A stretch of DNA of 43,596 nt, taken from contig RECM01000278.1 in assembly GCA_007694035.1 (NCBI GenBank), positions 1 through 43,596 of the forward strand, written 5' to 3'. Below are positions 18,383-27,823 of the stretch, one piece after another. Source of the stretch: Balneolaceae bacterium. GTDB taxonomy: Bacteria > Bacteroidota > Rhodothermia > Balneolales > Cyclonatronaceae. The first letter of the stretch is position 1. Every line of letters begins with the position of its first letter. The notes below the pieces were generated by a model. That model was not told where the DNA came from, did not search any database, and worked only from the letters and a program-made list of their open reading frames with translations. Both the position numbers and the translations under genes were made by a program.

Positions 18383-19927
18383 ATGAAGAAGCTATCAATT
18401 TTTCTAACTCTTACCGTCCTGTTGTTTCTGGGTGGTTGCGTTGATGATTTTTTAAGTCACAAGCCCCCCGTTCAACGAACCCAGGATAATTTTTTCCAGT
18501 CACAGCAGGATGCCGAACAGGCACTGTATGCCATCTATGAGGTGACCACGTTCTCTCATGGCCGCGGCAATTTCGGTTTCCATCCGTTTGACTTGATCTC
18601 CAACATCCTGTCAGACGATGCCTATGCCGGTGGTTCCGGCCCGGGTGACCAGCCGGAGCTTGTTGACTTCAATGCCCATAATATTTCCGTGACCAACGGT
18701 AAAGCGCTTGGGTTATGGTCAGACCGGTATACCGGTATCTACCGTGCCAATCTCCTGCTTAAGTACATCGATGAGATTGATTTCGTGAATGAAACAACAA
18801 GGGCCAATTTTGCTGCAGAAGCCCGTTTTCTTCGTGCGATGTTCTACTTCGACCTTGTGCGGTTTTACGGGTATATACCTCAGTTCACGCGCCCGCTTGT
18901 TGCCGCTGATATCGAAGTGCCGCAGAAAAGCCCCGAAGAGGTGTACAATTTCATAGCACAGGAGCTTGTTGAGATCATACCCAACATGCGTACCAGCGTT
19001 CCTGCCGCACAAGCCGGCCGGGCATCGGCCTGGGCAGCGAAATCTTTGCTGGGTCGGGTTTACCTGTACCATCAGGATTATGCCAAACCCGTTTTCGGTA
19101 TCGGCGATCTGCCGGTTACCCGGCAGGTAGTACTCGGGCATCTTGAGGATGTGATCCAGAACAGCGGACATGCCCTGCTGCCGAACTTTGCCAATCTGTG
19201 GGGACGTGCGGCCAATAATAACAACGAGGCCATTTTCTCGGTGCAGCACATTACCACATCCTTCGGCGACTGGGGCTTTTTGAACGGCTCTATCGGCAAC
19301 TGGACCGCAACCATGTCTGGTCTGCGCGGAGTTGGCTTTAACGTAAATTATGCCGGCGGATGGTCCTTCCAGCCGGTTACGCCCGATCTGGTTGCCGCAT
19401 TCGACCCTGCTACCGATTCGAGGTATCTTGCCACTATTCTTGATCCGGTGGCCGAAAACGTGCGGCACAATGCCGGTGAGATGTATCAGTGGCAGGGGTA
19501 CGCCTTTAAAAAGTTCTACCCGCGCCGGGGCGACACACCCGCTGTGAACGTAGAGTTCAACTGGCCGTACAACAGGCCCGTGGTCAGATTTGCCGATGTT
19601 CTGCTCATGGCAGCCGAACTGGGATCTCCCAATGCACAGACCTATTTCGATCAGGTACGTCAGCGGGCCTACGGTGCCAATTTTGTACAGATACCGGCCA
19701 CCCGGGAGAATATCATGAATGAACGCCGGCTCGAATTTGCCGGAGAAGGCATGCGCTACTGGGACCTGCTCAGAATGGGGCTCAATACGGCTGCCGAAAA
19801 GATCAACGCCCGGGCCAATCCGAATATTCCGATCAATTTCCGTACCGACCGGTTGGGCCTGTTGCCGATTCCCGAATCCGAGATCAGCCTGTCAAATCAG
19901 ACACTGGTGCAAAATCCCGGATATTAG
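18383..19927 (+). CDS. SusD/RagB family nutrient-binding outer membrane lipoprotein
   Basis: Lipobox LFLGGCVDDFL; RERR-like NERRLEFAGEGMRYWDLLRMG; directly downstream of susC. Confidence 0.96.
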   Translation: MKKLSIFLTLTVLLFLGGCVDDFLSHKPPVQRTQDNFFQSQQDAEQALYAIYEVTTFSHGRGNFGFHPFDLISNILSDDAYAGGSGPGDQPELVDFNAHNISVTNGKALGLWSDRYTGIYRANLLLKYIDEIDFVNETTRANFAAEARFLRAMFYFDLVRFYGYIPQFTRPLVAADIEVPQKSPEEVYNFIAQELVEIIPNMRTSVPAAQAGRASAWAAKSLLGRVYLYHQDYAKPVFGIGDLPVTRQVVLGHLEDVIQNSGHALLPNFANLWGRAANNNNEAIFSVQHITTSFGDWGFLNGSIGNWTATMSGLRGVGFNVNYAGGWSFQPVTPDLVAAFDPATDSRYLATILDPVAENVRHNAGEMYQWQGYAFKKFYPRRGDTPAVNVEFNWPYNRPVVRFADVLLMAAELGSPNAQTYFDQVRQRAYGANFVQIPATRENIMNERRLEFAGEGMRYWDLLRMGLNTAAEKINARANPNIPINFRTDRLGLLPIPESEISLSNQTLVQNPGY

Positions 19928-19958
19928 TTAGAATGATTAATCTGTGATTTTTTTAAAT

Positions 19959-19995
19959 CCACCGGTTGGTGTTCGTTCACCGGCCGGTGGTTTTT
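19959..19995 (+). terminator. intrinsic terminator after susD
   Basis: CCACCGG...CCGGTGG followed by TTTTT. Confidence 0.75.
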
Positions 19996-20228
19996 CTGTT
20001 CAGGTACCCGCTAACACTTGGCGGGCATATTTAGCCGGGTCAGGTTAAACCGGATAATGTTCAGCCAGAACAGGTTAAACCGGATCAGGTTAAGGCTTCC
20101 AACCGGAATTGACCTTGGCACGTTACGCAATAAGCAAATTTAATCGCGAAACAAAAAAGTGCAAACCGATTGTTCAGAGGCCGTTTAATACATCCCGGAA
20201 CACACCCTGAATCAGTTTAAACATCAAA

Positions 20229-22376
20229 ATGAATGGAGTTAATATGAAACTATATTATACCGGGGTTCTGATTGCACTGCTTGGCTTTATTACCTTTGTG
20301 CCCGTCACTATTCAGGCCCAGAACTGGGAGCTGATCTGGTCGGACGAATTCGATGGAAATGAACTTGATGGGTCGAAATGGTCGTTTCAGTACGGAACAG
20401 GTGCCGAAGAGGGACTGAGCGGCTGGGGAAACAGTGAATTGCAGTACTACACCGACCGGGCCGATAACATTTTCGTTCAGGATGGCAGGCTCCATATTGT
20501 AGCGCAACAGGAGACCTACCAGGGCATGGACTATACATCTGCCCGCATCCGCAGCATTCACCAGGGCGACTGGCGGTATGGCCGGTTTGAGATCAGGGCG
20601 AAGCTGCCGACAGGGCAGGGGCTCTGGCCTGCCATCTGGATGATGCCCACAGATGACGTTTACGGCCGCTGGCCCGCCAGCGGGGAAATCGACATCATGG
20701 AACTGGTTGGCCATGAACCCGATGTGATTCACGGTACCTTGCATTACGGGCCGCCGCACACCTACACTGGCGGATCGTACACGCTTGAAAATGGCACCTT
20801 TAACGACGATTTCCATACGTTCGCACTCGAATGGGAGCGTGGTGAAATGCGGTGGTATGTAGATGATGTACTGTATCTCACACAAACAGACTGGTTCAGC
20901 CAGGGGCAGGGATTCCCGGCCCCGTTCGAGCAGCGTTTCCACATGATTCTCAATGTGGCTGTTGGCGGAAACTGGCCCGGTAGCCCCGACAACACTACCG
21001 TTTTTCCACAACAGATGGAAATTGACTTTGTACGTGTATACCGGGATGCAGATGCCACATTCGATGTTTCCCTCCCGCTCACGTTCGAAGATCTCTACTC
21101 CAACTGGGCTGACGCGTTCACAGGATTTGAAGGAGGCACCGTTACGCCGGCCGATAATCCCGCACCGGATTTTATCAACAACAGCGACCGGGTCGGAATG
21201 ATGGTGAAAGACGGTGGCGCTTACTGGGGTGGAGCATATTTCAGGACCGAACGCCCCTTCTCTTTCAATGCGGACGTGAATACGATTACCATGAAGGTCT
21301 GGTCGCCGCGCAGCGGCGTTCCAATACTAATCAAAGCGGAACAACAAAATAGTGACCTGGAATTTGAAACCGTGCAGACCACTACCGCCAGCGGTGAGTG
21401 GGAGGTAATTACCTGGAGTGTGGACCCGGAAGCTTACAATATTGACTGGGATATAATTACGCTCATTTTTGATTTTGAAGAGGGCCAGTCGGGCGATGGA
21501 AGTGAGGATTTCATCTGGTATTTCGACGATCTCGACGTTTATGCTGCCATAACGGAAGACCCGGTTACCCCTGCAAACCAGGTCCCCGTTACGCTTCCGC
21601 TCACCTTTGAAAACACGCAATTCCCCTGGAACCGGGCATTTCTTGGATTCAGCGGTGGCGAGATAACAACCGTAAGAAACCCGCATCCCGATGTTCTGAA
21701 TAACTCTGCCCGGGTCGGAAAAATGGTTAAAAATGGCGGAGCTTTCTGGGGCGGGGCGTACATGATTCTGGATGACGCGTTTGTTTTCAGTGAAGACAAA
21801 CACACCATAACCATGAAGGTCTGGTCGCCGCGCCCCGAAGTACCGGTTCTGATGAAAATGGAACAGCGTTTCGGCGTCCAGTTCTACGAAATTGCCGAGC
21901 CCACCGCTACCAGCCAGCAATGGGAAGAGATGACCTGGAACATGAGCGGGGCCGGGTTTGTAAGGGAATGGGACCTTATTACACTGATATTTGATTTCCG
22001 GGCCGGGCAGGTCGGTGATGGCAGCGACAATTTCACCTGGTATTTCGATGATCTGGTTGTGGATGCGGAAAGGGTTGGGACCTCGGTGCCCGGCCACGGA
22101 TCAGATTTGCCGGTGACCTATGAACTCAGGCAAAATTATCCCAATCCATTCAACCCGACAACACAAATTCAATTCAACCTGCCCGAGCAGGCCCATGTTA
22201 TGCTCGAGGTCTACAATATTATGGGCCAGCGGGTGGCCACGCTCGCCAACGGCGCATTCCGGGCAGGCAGGCATGATGTGGTTTTTGACGCAACCGGTCT
22301 GGCTAGCGGCGTTTATCTGTACCATCTGCGTACCCCTTCGTTCAGTCAAACACAGAAAATGCTGCTGGCAAAATAA
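20229..22376 (+). CDS. GH16 endo-beta-glucanase/laminarinase with two C-terminal glycan-binding-like modules and T9SS tail
   Basis: WPASGEIDIMELVGHEPDVIHGTLHYG catalytic motif; duplicated ~165 aa module (LPLTFEDLYSNW..., LPLTFENTQFPW...); tail QNYPNPFNPTTQIQF. The Met at 20244 is an alternative start. Confidence 0.93.
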   Translation: MNGVNMKLYYTGVLIALLGFITFVPVTIQAQNWELIWSDEFDGNELDGSKWSFQYGTGAEEGLSGWGNSELQYYTDRADNIFVQDGRLHIVAQQETYQGMDYTSARIRSIHQGDWRYGRFEIRAKLPTGQGLWPAIWMMPTDDVYGRWPASGEIDIMELVGHEPDVIHGTLHYGPPHTYTGGSYTLENGTFNDDFHTFALEWERGEMRWYVDDVLYLTQTDWFSQGQGFPAPFEQRFHMILNVAVGGNWPGSPDNTTVFPQQMEIDFVRVYRDADATFDVSLPLTFEDLYSNWADAFTGFEGGTVTPADNPAPDFINNSDRVGMMVKDGGAYWGGAYFRTERPFSFNADVNTITMKVWSPRSGVPILIKAEQQNSDLEFETVQTTTASGEWEVITWSVDPEAYNIDWDIITLIFDFEEGQSGDGSEDFIWYFDDLDVYAAITEDPVTPANQVPVTLPLTFENTQFPWNRAFLGFSGGEITTVRNPHPDVLNNSARVGKMVKNGGAFWGGAYMILDDAFVFSEDKHTITMKVWSPRPEVPVLMKMEQRFGVQFYEIAEPTATSQQWEEMTWNMSGAGFVREWDLITLIFDFRAGQVGDGSDNFTWYFDDLVVDAERVGTSVPGHGSDLPVTYELRQNYPNPFNPTTQIQFNLPEQAHVMLEVYNIMGQRVATLANGAFRAGRHDVVFDATGLASGVYLYHLRTPSFSQTQKMLLAK

Positions 22377-22448
22377 TATGATCTGCCCAGCGGAGACATC
22401 TCATTAGTTATTAAATTACATAAGGATAATGTCTCCCGCACTTCGATA

Positions 22449-22515
22449 AACGAACCCTGTAAACGAACCCTGTGAACCAACCTGTGAACCAACCTGTGAA
22501 CCAACCTGTTCTGAC
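22449..22515. repeat. 12-13 bp tandem repeat, 5 units
   Basis: aaacgaaccctgt x2 then gaaccaacctgt x3. Confidence 0.9.
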
Positions 22516-22564
22516 TGCTGATAAACCTGTCAGATAACGTGTATAAATTGTTTTTCAGGATCGG

Positions 22565-25090
22565 TCATTTGATGATCGTAAACTTGCGCGATTGTACGTT
22601 ATCGCGGGTGATTAACCGGTAGATGTATACCCCGCTCGCCAGCCCGGTTGCATCAAACGGTACCTCGTACCGCCCCGATACCCTGAAGTCGTCGACCAGG
22701 GTTGCTACTTTCCGTCCGAGCATGTCGTATACCTCGAGTTTTATGTTGCCGGCCAATGGTATTTCAAACGGAATGATCGTACCGGGGTTAAAAGGGTTCG
22801 GGTAGTTCTGGTCGAGCCGGAAAGTAACAGGCCGCCGGGGTTCCTCATCTGTTTTCGTGGTTGTATCGGGTACAATTTCCAGGCTGATATTATTGAATGT
22901 GACCCGGTTGCCGTTATCGGCCGACATATTATCGCCGTCAAAACGGATCCTGACCCTGAAATCGGGATTGTCCATTACATCATCAATACCGCTGAAATCA
23001 ATGCTGTAACGCTGAAACTCGGTGTCGAGGGGGTACCGGTCATTCGCCAGGCCATCGTCTGTCCATACCGGCCCGCCTGTTTCCGTAGAGTAGTCGATCA
23101 ACAATGCCGTGGCTGCTCCCTCATCCATCGCGGCAAAACTGAAAATCACGCCTTCAAGGCCTGATGTCGGCATTTCAAAAATCAGGGTGTTTTCGCCGCC
23201 ATTGCCGGTAAACGGCTGCTTTACCTGTAATGCACGCATGGTGTTCTGGTCGTAGGGCCGGCCCTGGTTGCCTTCGGGGTGGTAGTTGATTTCGGTCGGA
23301 CGGTTGCGGCGCTCCATCGATGCTTTCCTCCACAGGGGGTGGGTATCGGTAAACGGATAGCCATCAAGGGCCGACTCAAACCGGATGGTGGCCTGCTCTA
23401 CCAGGGAGTAGGTGGCTTCCACAGATTCAAGCGGGGTGTTATTGATGAGATCGCTGCCAAAAAACCAGAAGTACCGAAGGCGGGATTCTGGCTCTTCAGA
23501 GGGCTCGGGCATTTGAGAGTCGATCCAGTCCATCCGCTTCTCCACCCAGTCGATCAGCCATTCAATCTCTTCTTCCCAGGTGTCGTATCCGTCGCGGCTG
23601 TACTCCCATACCCACTCACCAAGTATGGGCCATCGTATAAAATTCCGTTCCTGGGCTTCTTCCAGCAGTTCGGCATACCCGCGGATCATGTTTACTATGT
23701 GTTCTGTGGCATAGGGTCCCTGGCGCAGCTGCCACCAGCGGTCGCTGTATTTGCGGCTGAATGCCTCATCCTGGAACAGGCGTGTGTACCAGCCGTTCAG
23801 GTACTGAGTGGGGTTCAGATGGGTGTGGTACCAACCCGTTGGCGCTCCGCTCCATGGCCCCTTATAGTTGCCGGTGCTCAGGTTATAATCCCATATCGGG
23901 CCCATCACCATTTTGCCGCCACGGTCTTTATGCATGATCGTGCTGAGGCGGAAACCGTCCATCTCCTTTAAAGCCTCGATCATCAGGTGATAGTCGACGA
24001 ACGAGTCTGTGTCAAGCCACGCGGCGTACCCTGCATCAGGATCCCGGAAATTTGAACCGAACAGCGCGGCCTCCAGGCCACCGGTGTAGCCCGATATCCA
24101 GTTGCGCTGCTGGGGAGTTATATCTTCGACAGAGGGCCGGATAAGGGAAAACCTGGTGTTGAAAAAGGAACTTCTGAAATGATCATCCCGGTCGTAGTTG
24201 ATTATATACCCGCCGGTGATCTCCGGTTCGGCATTGTCTTCTGGTGTTAATTTGGTGATGTTAACGCGGTTATTGTCCCACTTTACCCGCTCAACCAGCA
24301 TATACACACCGTGGTAATGGCTTGCGGTTACCGGGCCGTTGCCATCGTGCAGAAAAAGCTCCACAAACCGGAGCCGGGGCGCGTATCGGCCCATATCGCG
24401 CCCAAGATCATAGGCGATGGCGTTGCGGATCAGTGTTTTGTCATCATAGGGCGCACTCATAATCCAGTTGTTTTCGGAGGGCATCCCCAGCACTGACTCG
24501 TTCCGGTTTTCGCCGGAATCGTCAATCAGGCGCACTCCAAACTGTTTTTTGGGAAACCCAAGAGAACTGGACCCGCGGTAGTTTGATTCGCTCAGGCTCT
24601 GCAGGTGCAGCTTGTCTGACAGCAGCCGTGCCCGGCCATCCTGCCCGATATCAATAACGGAAAACCCGACCGTTGACCGGTATGCACCCCAACGCTCCAT
24701 CACATCATCGAACTGGTGAACGATAACAAGGGGAAGGTTCGAGTCGAAATCCGCCACATTCGGATGAAGCTGGCTGTAGATTTTTGTGACTGCCGGACCG
24801 GGCTCAAAACCGTCGCGAAATGCGCGGGCACGAATCATCACCGATCCCGATACGGGCACCGGTTGCCCGGTTTGATACTGCTGATCCGATAATCCGGGCA
24901 GGTTACCGTTAGTGGTAAAGTATATCACGGTATTTTCTTCAGCCTCCATCTCAAGATCGAAAGGCTGGGTAAAGGTGCCGGCACTGTGTGAGAAAACAGG
25001 TGGCTGTAGGGTCTGAGCAGTTACTGATGTACTGGCGAGCATCAGCACCAGTATGCTGATGGCTAAGATGTAGCGCTTGAATATATACAT
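22565..25090 (-). CDS. secreted CotH kinase-like protein with T9SS tail
   Basis: GSSSLGFPKKQFGVRLIDDSGENRNESVLGMPSENNWIMSAPYDDKTLIRNAIAYDLG, YHGVYMLVERVKWD and MGPIWDYNLSTGN are CotH-type motifs; N-terminal chitobiase-C-like segment; QNYPNPFNPGTIIPF tail. Confidence 0.85.
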   Translation of the reverse strand: MYIFKRYILAISILVLMLASTSVTAQTLQPPVFSHSAGTFTQPFDLEMEAEENTVIYFTTNGNLPGLSDQQYQTGQPVPVSGSVMIRARAFRDGFEPGPAVTKIYSQLHPNVADFDSNLPLVIVHQFDDVMERWGAYRSTVGFSVIDIGQDGRARLLSDKLHLQSLSESNYRGSSSLGFPKKQFGVRLIDDSGENRNESVLGMPSENNWIMSAPYDDKTLIRNAIAYDLGRDMGRYAPRLRFVELFLHDGNGPVTASHYHGVYMLVERVKWDNNRVNITKLTPEDNAEPEITGGYIINYDRDDHFRSSFFNTRFSLIRPSVEDITPQQRNWISGYTGGLEAALFGSNFRDPDAGYAAWLDTDSFVDYHLMIEALKEMDGFRLSTIMHKDRGGKMVMGPIWDYNLSTGNYKGPWSGAPTGWYHTHLNPTQYLNGWYTRLFQDEAFSRKYSDRWWQLRQGPYATEHIVNMIRGYAELLEEAQERNFIRWPILGEWVWEYSRDGYDTWEEEIEWLIDWVEKRMDWIDSQMPEPSEEPESRLRYFWFFGSDLINNTPLESVEATYSLVEQATIRFESALDGYPFTDTHPLWRKASMERRNRPTEINYHPEGNQGRPYDQNTMRALQVKQPFTGNGGENTLIFEMPTSGLEGVIFSFAAMDEGAATALLIDYSTETGGPVWTDDGLANDRYPLDTEFQRYSIDFSGIDDVMDNPDFRVRIRFDGDNMSADNGNRVTFNNISLEIVPDTTTKTDEEPRRPVTFRLDQNYPNPFNPGTIIPFEIPLAGNIKLEVYDMLGRKVATLVDDFRVSGRYEVPFDATGLASGVYIYRLITRDNVQSRKFTIIK

Positions 25091-25145
25091 GATGAATAAT
25101 GAACCCGGGAAAATAATCAGAACAGGTTAACAGAATTATGAATAA

Positions 25146-25176
25146 AAGGCCGGCAGTGTGTCAACCCGCCGGCCTT
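25146..25176 (-). terminator. intrinsic terminator-like hairpin between GH16 and the CotH-like gene
   Basis: AAGGCCGGC...GCCGGCCTT followed by TTTTATT on the minus strand. Confidence 0.75.
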
Positions 25177-25200
25177 GTAGTCAACTGTTTAAACAAGTAT

Positions 25201-26313
25201 CTACTTAATTAGTTGCATGGAGCGGAATTTTTGAAAAGAACCGGTTGACATCCGGTAGATATAGGTTCCGGAACCAAGGCCACGTGCATCAAAGCGTACC
25301 GTATGTGTACCAGCATCATATGATCTGTCGGCCACGGTGGCAACCTTCCGGCCCATAATGTCAAAAACCTCAATGGTTACATGCGAAAATTCGCGCAGGT
25401 CAAAAGAGATATTGGTATCGGGATTAAATGGATTTGGGTAATTCTGATGGAGGTCGAAATTGCCGGGTATTTCGTCTTCATCGTCGATCGAAACAAGCTC
25501 CTGGTCCTGGTAAACCCGTACATAATCAATGACCATTTCCTGTGGAAATTCCGTTGTACTGTCGGGGTTGCCCGGCCATGTACCACCAACGGCTACATTC
25601 AGCAGCATGTGAAAATCCTGATCAAAGGGCCAGGGGTGAGGTGCCAGATTGTTGGGATTAACAAGGAAATAAAGCTGTCCGTCAACAAACCAGCGGATTC
25701 TGTTCGGTTGCCATATAATGGAATATACATGAAAGTCATCACTGAAATCGCCTTCACTTCGGGTGAAGACTCCGCCGCGTTCCAGGTTGTTGGGCCAGGT
25801 CGGTCCGTAATGTACGGTTCCGTGTACCCTGTGAGGCAGATGGCCCACAAGTTCCATGATGTCAATTTCACCGCTCTGCGGCCAGACGCCGTATACGCTT
25901 TCAGTCGGCATCATCCAGATAGCCGGCCACAATCCCCGGCCTTTGGGTGTTTTCGCCCGGATCTCGAATTTACCGTACGTCCAGTCGCCCTTGTTGATGG
26001 AACGGATTCTGGCTGAGGTATAATCCCTGCCCTGGAATCGTTCCTGCCGGGCAACGATATGAAGTTTCCCGTCTTCGATGAAAATATTTTCTTCCCTGTC
26101 GGTGTAGTACTGAAGTTCATTGTTGCCCCAGTTGATAAGGCCATACAGCGGTCCGGTACCGATTTGAAACGACCATTTGTCCATATCAAGCGTTTCGGAA
26201 TCGAATTCGTCTGACCATACAAGCTGCCAGGTTTGTGCCGTCGACAGGCCGGGTACCAGTAGCAGCGCCAGGATCGTCAATAATATCTGATGAATTTTTT
26301 TTCGGAAGTTCAT
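25201..26313 (-). CDS. GH16 endo-beta-glucanase/laminarinase with T9SS tail
   Basis: WQLVWSDEFDSETLD...WPQSGEIDIMELVGHLPHRVHGTVHYG; QNYPNPFNPDTNISF tail. Confidence 0.95.
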   Translation of the reverse strand: MNFRKKIHQILLTILALLLVPGLSTAQTWQLVWSDEFDSETLDMDKWSFQIGTGPLYGLINWGNNELQYYTDREENIFIEDGKLHIVARQERFQGRDYTSARIRSINKGDWTYGKFEIRAKTPKGRGLWPAIWMMPTESVYGVWPQSGEIDIMELVGHLPHRVHGTVHYGPTWPNNLERGGVFTRSEGDFSDDFHVYSIIWQPNRIRWFVDGQLYFLVNPNNLAPHPWPFDQDFHMLLNVAVGGTWPGNPDSTTEFPQEMVIDYVRVYQDQELVSIDDEDEIPGNFDLHQNYPNPFNPDTNISFDLREFSHVTIEVFDIMGRKVATVADRSYDAGTHTVRFDARGLGSGTYIYRMSTGSFQKFRSMQLIK

Positions 26314-26472
26314 TTGTAAATTTCTTTTATGGTCAGTCTTGGATCTGGCAAACTCACAAGCCCGAATTTGGCCATTGAAAGTTTATCTGTAGTGATCTGT
26401 TCTGATCAGAAAACTGCAGCCGGCAGTTTTTAGTTAAGCTTTGATTTAAAAAATCGTAAAAAACAGCCATTT

Positions 26473-26508
26473 GTGCAAATATTTTACAATTTTATGCAAA
26501 TATTTTCA
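26473..26508. promoter_or_regulatory. two adjacent candidate LacI-type operators upstream of the minus-strand GH16
   Basis: GTGCAAATATTTTAC and ATGCAAATATTTTCA, 21 bp apart start to start. Confidence 0.55.
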
Positions 26509-26665
26509 ATCACCATTTGGGGCACATTATTCCGGGTTTGAACGGTCTGCAGGCACCCGTCCCGTACCGCCTCAGCCAGCTCGTGTATGGTGTCGGATTC
26601 CAGAGTGATATGTTCCATAGCCTGATGCTCTTACGTGATCAATAAAGGGATTCTGACGCGTCAGC

Positions 26666-27376
26666 TCAGGGTGCGAGCCGTTCCATTTTCCATGGTGAAT
26701 GTTCCATTTCCCGTGTGAACAGGATGCGGTCGTGCAGCCGGTTTGGCCGCCCCTGCCAGAATTCAATGCGGTCGGGGCATAGCCGGTACCCTCCCCAGTT
26801 TTCAGGCCGCGTAAGATTACCGCTTTTTCGCACCTTTTCGGTGCGCGCTTCCAGCTCCGACCGCCCCTGCACAGTTCTGCTCTGTGGCGAAGCAATCGCG
26901 CTGATGCGGCTCCCCGCCGGACGGCTGTCGAAATAGGCATCCGACTCCCCGGCCGGAATCCTCGCGGCGATACCCTCGATGCACACCTGCCGGACCATCT
27001 CAGGCCAGTAAAACGTGAGCGATGCCCGGGGGTTATCATTCAGCTGCATCCCCTTGCGGCTTTCGTAATGGGTGTAAAACACGAACCCGCGCTCGTCGAA
27101 CCCCTTCAGCAGCACCACCCGGCCGCTTACCATTATGCGGCCTGACGTATCAGTATCTGCCTCATTCGCAGTTGCAGTGGCCAGAAACATGGCAGACGGG
27201 TCGAATGTCGACAGCCGGACCGCCTCCCCGAACCAGTTCTCAAATTGTACAAACGGATCGGGATTGGTCTGTTCCTCGGTCAGCGGCTCGCCGGTATACT
27301 CCCGGCGGATCGCAGCTACAGCCATCCTGGTATTCTGGCTCGTACGGTGAAAAATCTTTTTTATCGAATCAAGCAT
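26666..27376 (-). CDS. pdxH: pyridoxamine 5'-phosphate oxidase
   Basis: RREYTGEPLTEEQTNPDPFVQFENWF...SGRVVLLKGFDERGFVFYTHYESRKGMQLNDNPRASLTFYW...RPENWGGYRLCPDRIEFWQGRPNRLHDRILF. Confidence 0.95.
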   Translation of the reverse strand: MLDSIKKIFHRTSQNTRMAVAAIRREYTGEPLTEEQTNPDPFVQFENWFGEAVRLSTFDPSAMFLATATANEADTDTSGRIMVSGRVVLLKGFDERGFVFYTHYESRKGMQLNDNPRASLTFYWPEMVRQVCIEGIAARIPAGESDAYFDSRPAGSRISAIASPQSRTVQGRSELEARTEKVRKSGNLTRPENWGGYRLCPDRIEFWQGRPNRLHDRILFTREMEHSPWKMERLAP

Positions 27377-27771
27377 AACAGGAAAGGTAACTATTTATGC
27401 ATACAGTTTTGATGGACGGGCAATACATTTCTGCCGGTCAGCCAGCTTTCATTAGACATTAATAAGGCTATAATTAAGCTGTACTGAGCTGTATTGAGTA
27501 ATCATTTGCTGAATGTATGCACTACTGTATGCACTAATGTATAATGAGGGTAAAAACAACCTGACGCTTCAACAAATTTCGGAATCACCTTTTTCAACAC
27601 CGTTCCGACAATATCATCCGGATGTTTGTAAAACAGACACGAAATCCCGGGTTTGGCCTTCATATCAGACATCAGGTACGGATTTACGTTTCCGGATGCT
27701 TATTATAACATGTCATTTTATTACTGGCTCATGAGCACCGTAATCCAACAACTCATCAGCTCAACAGATAA

Positions 27772-27810
27772 AGAGCTCAAGAGCTCAAGAGCTTATGAGC
27801 TTATGAGCTG
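27772..27810. repeat. 8 bp tandem repeat
   Basis: gagctcaa x2, gagcttat x2, gagctg. Confidence 0.9.
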
Positions 27811-27823
27811 TATTTAAAATATT

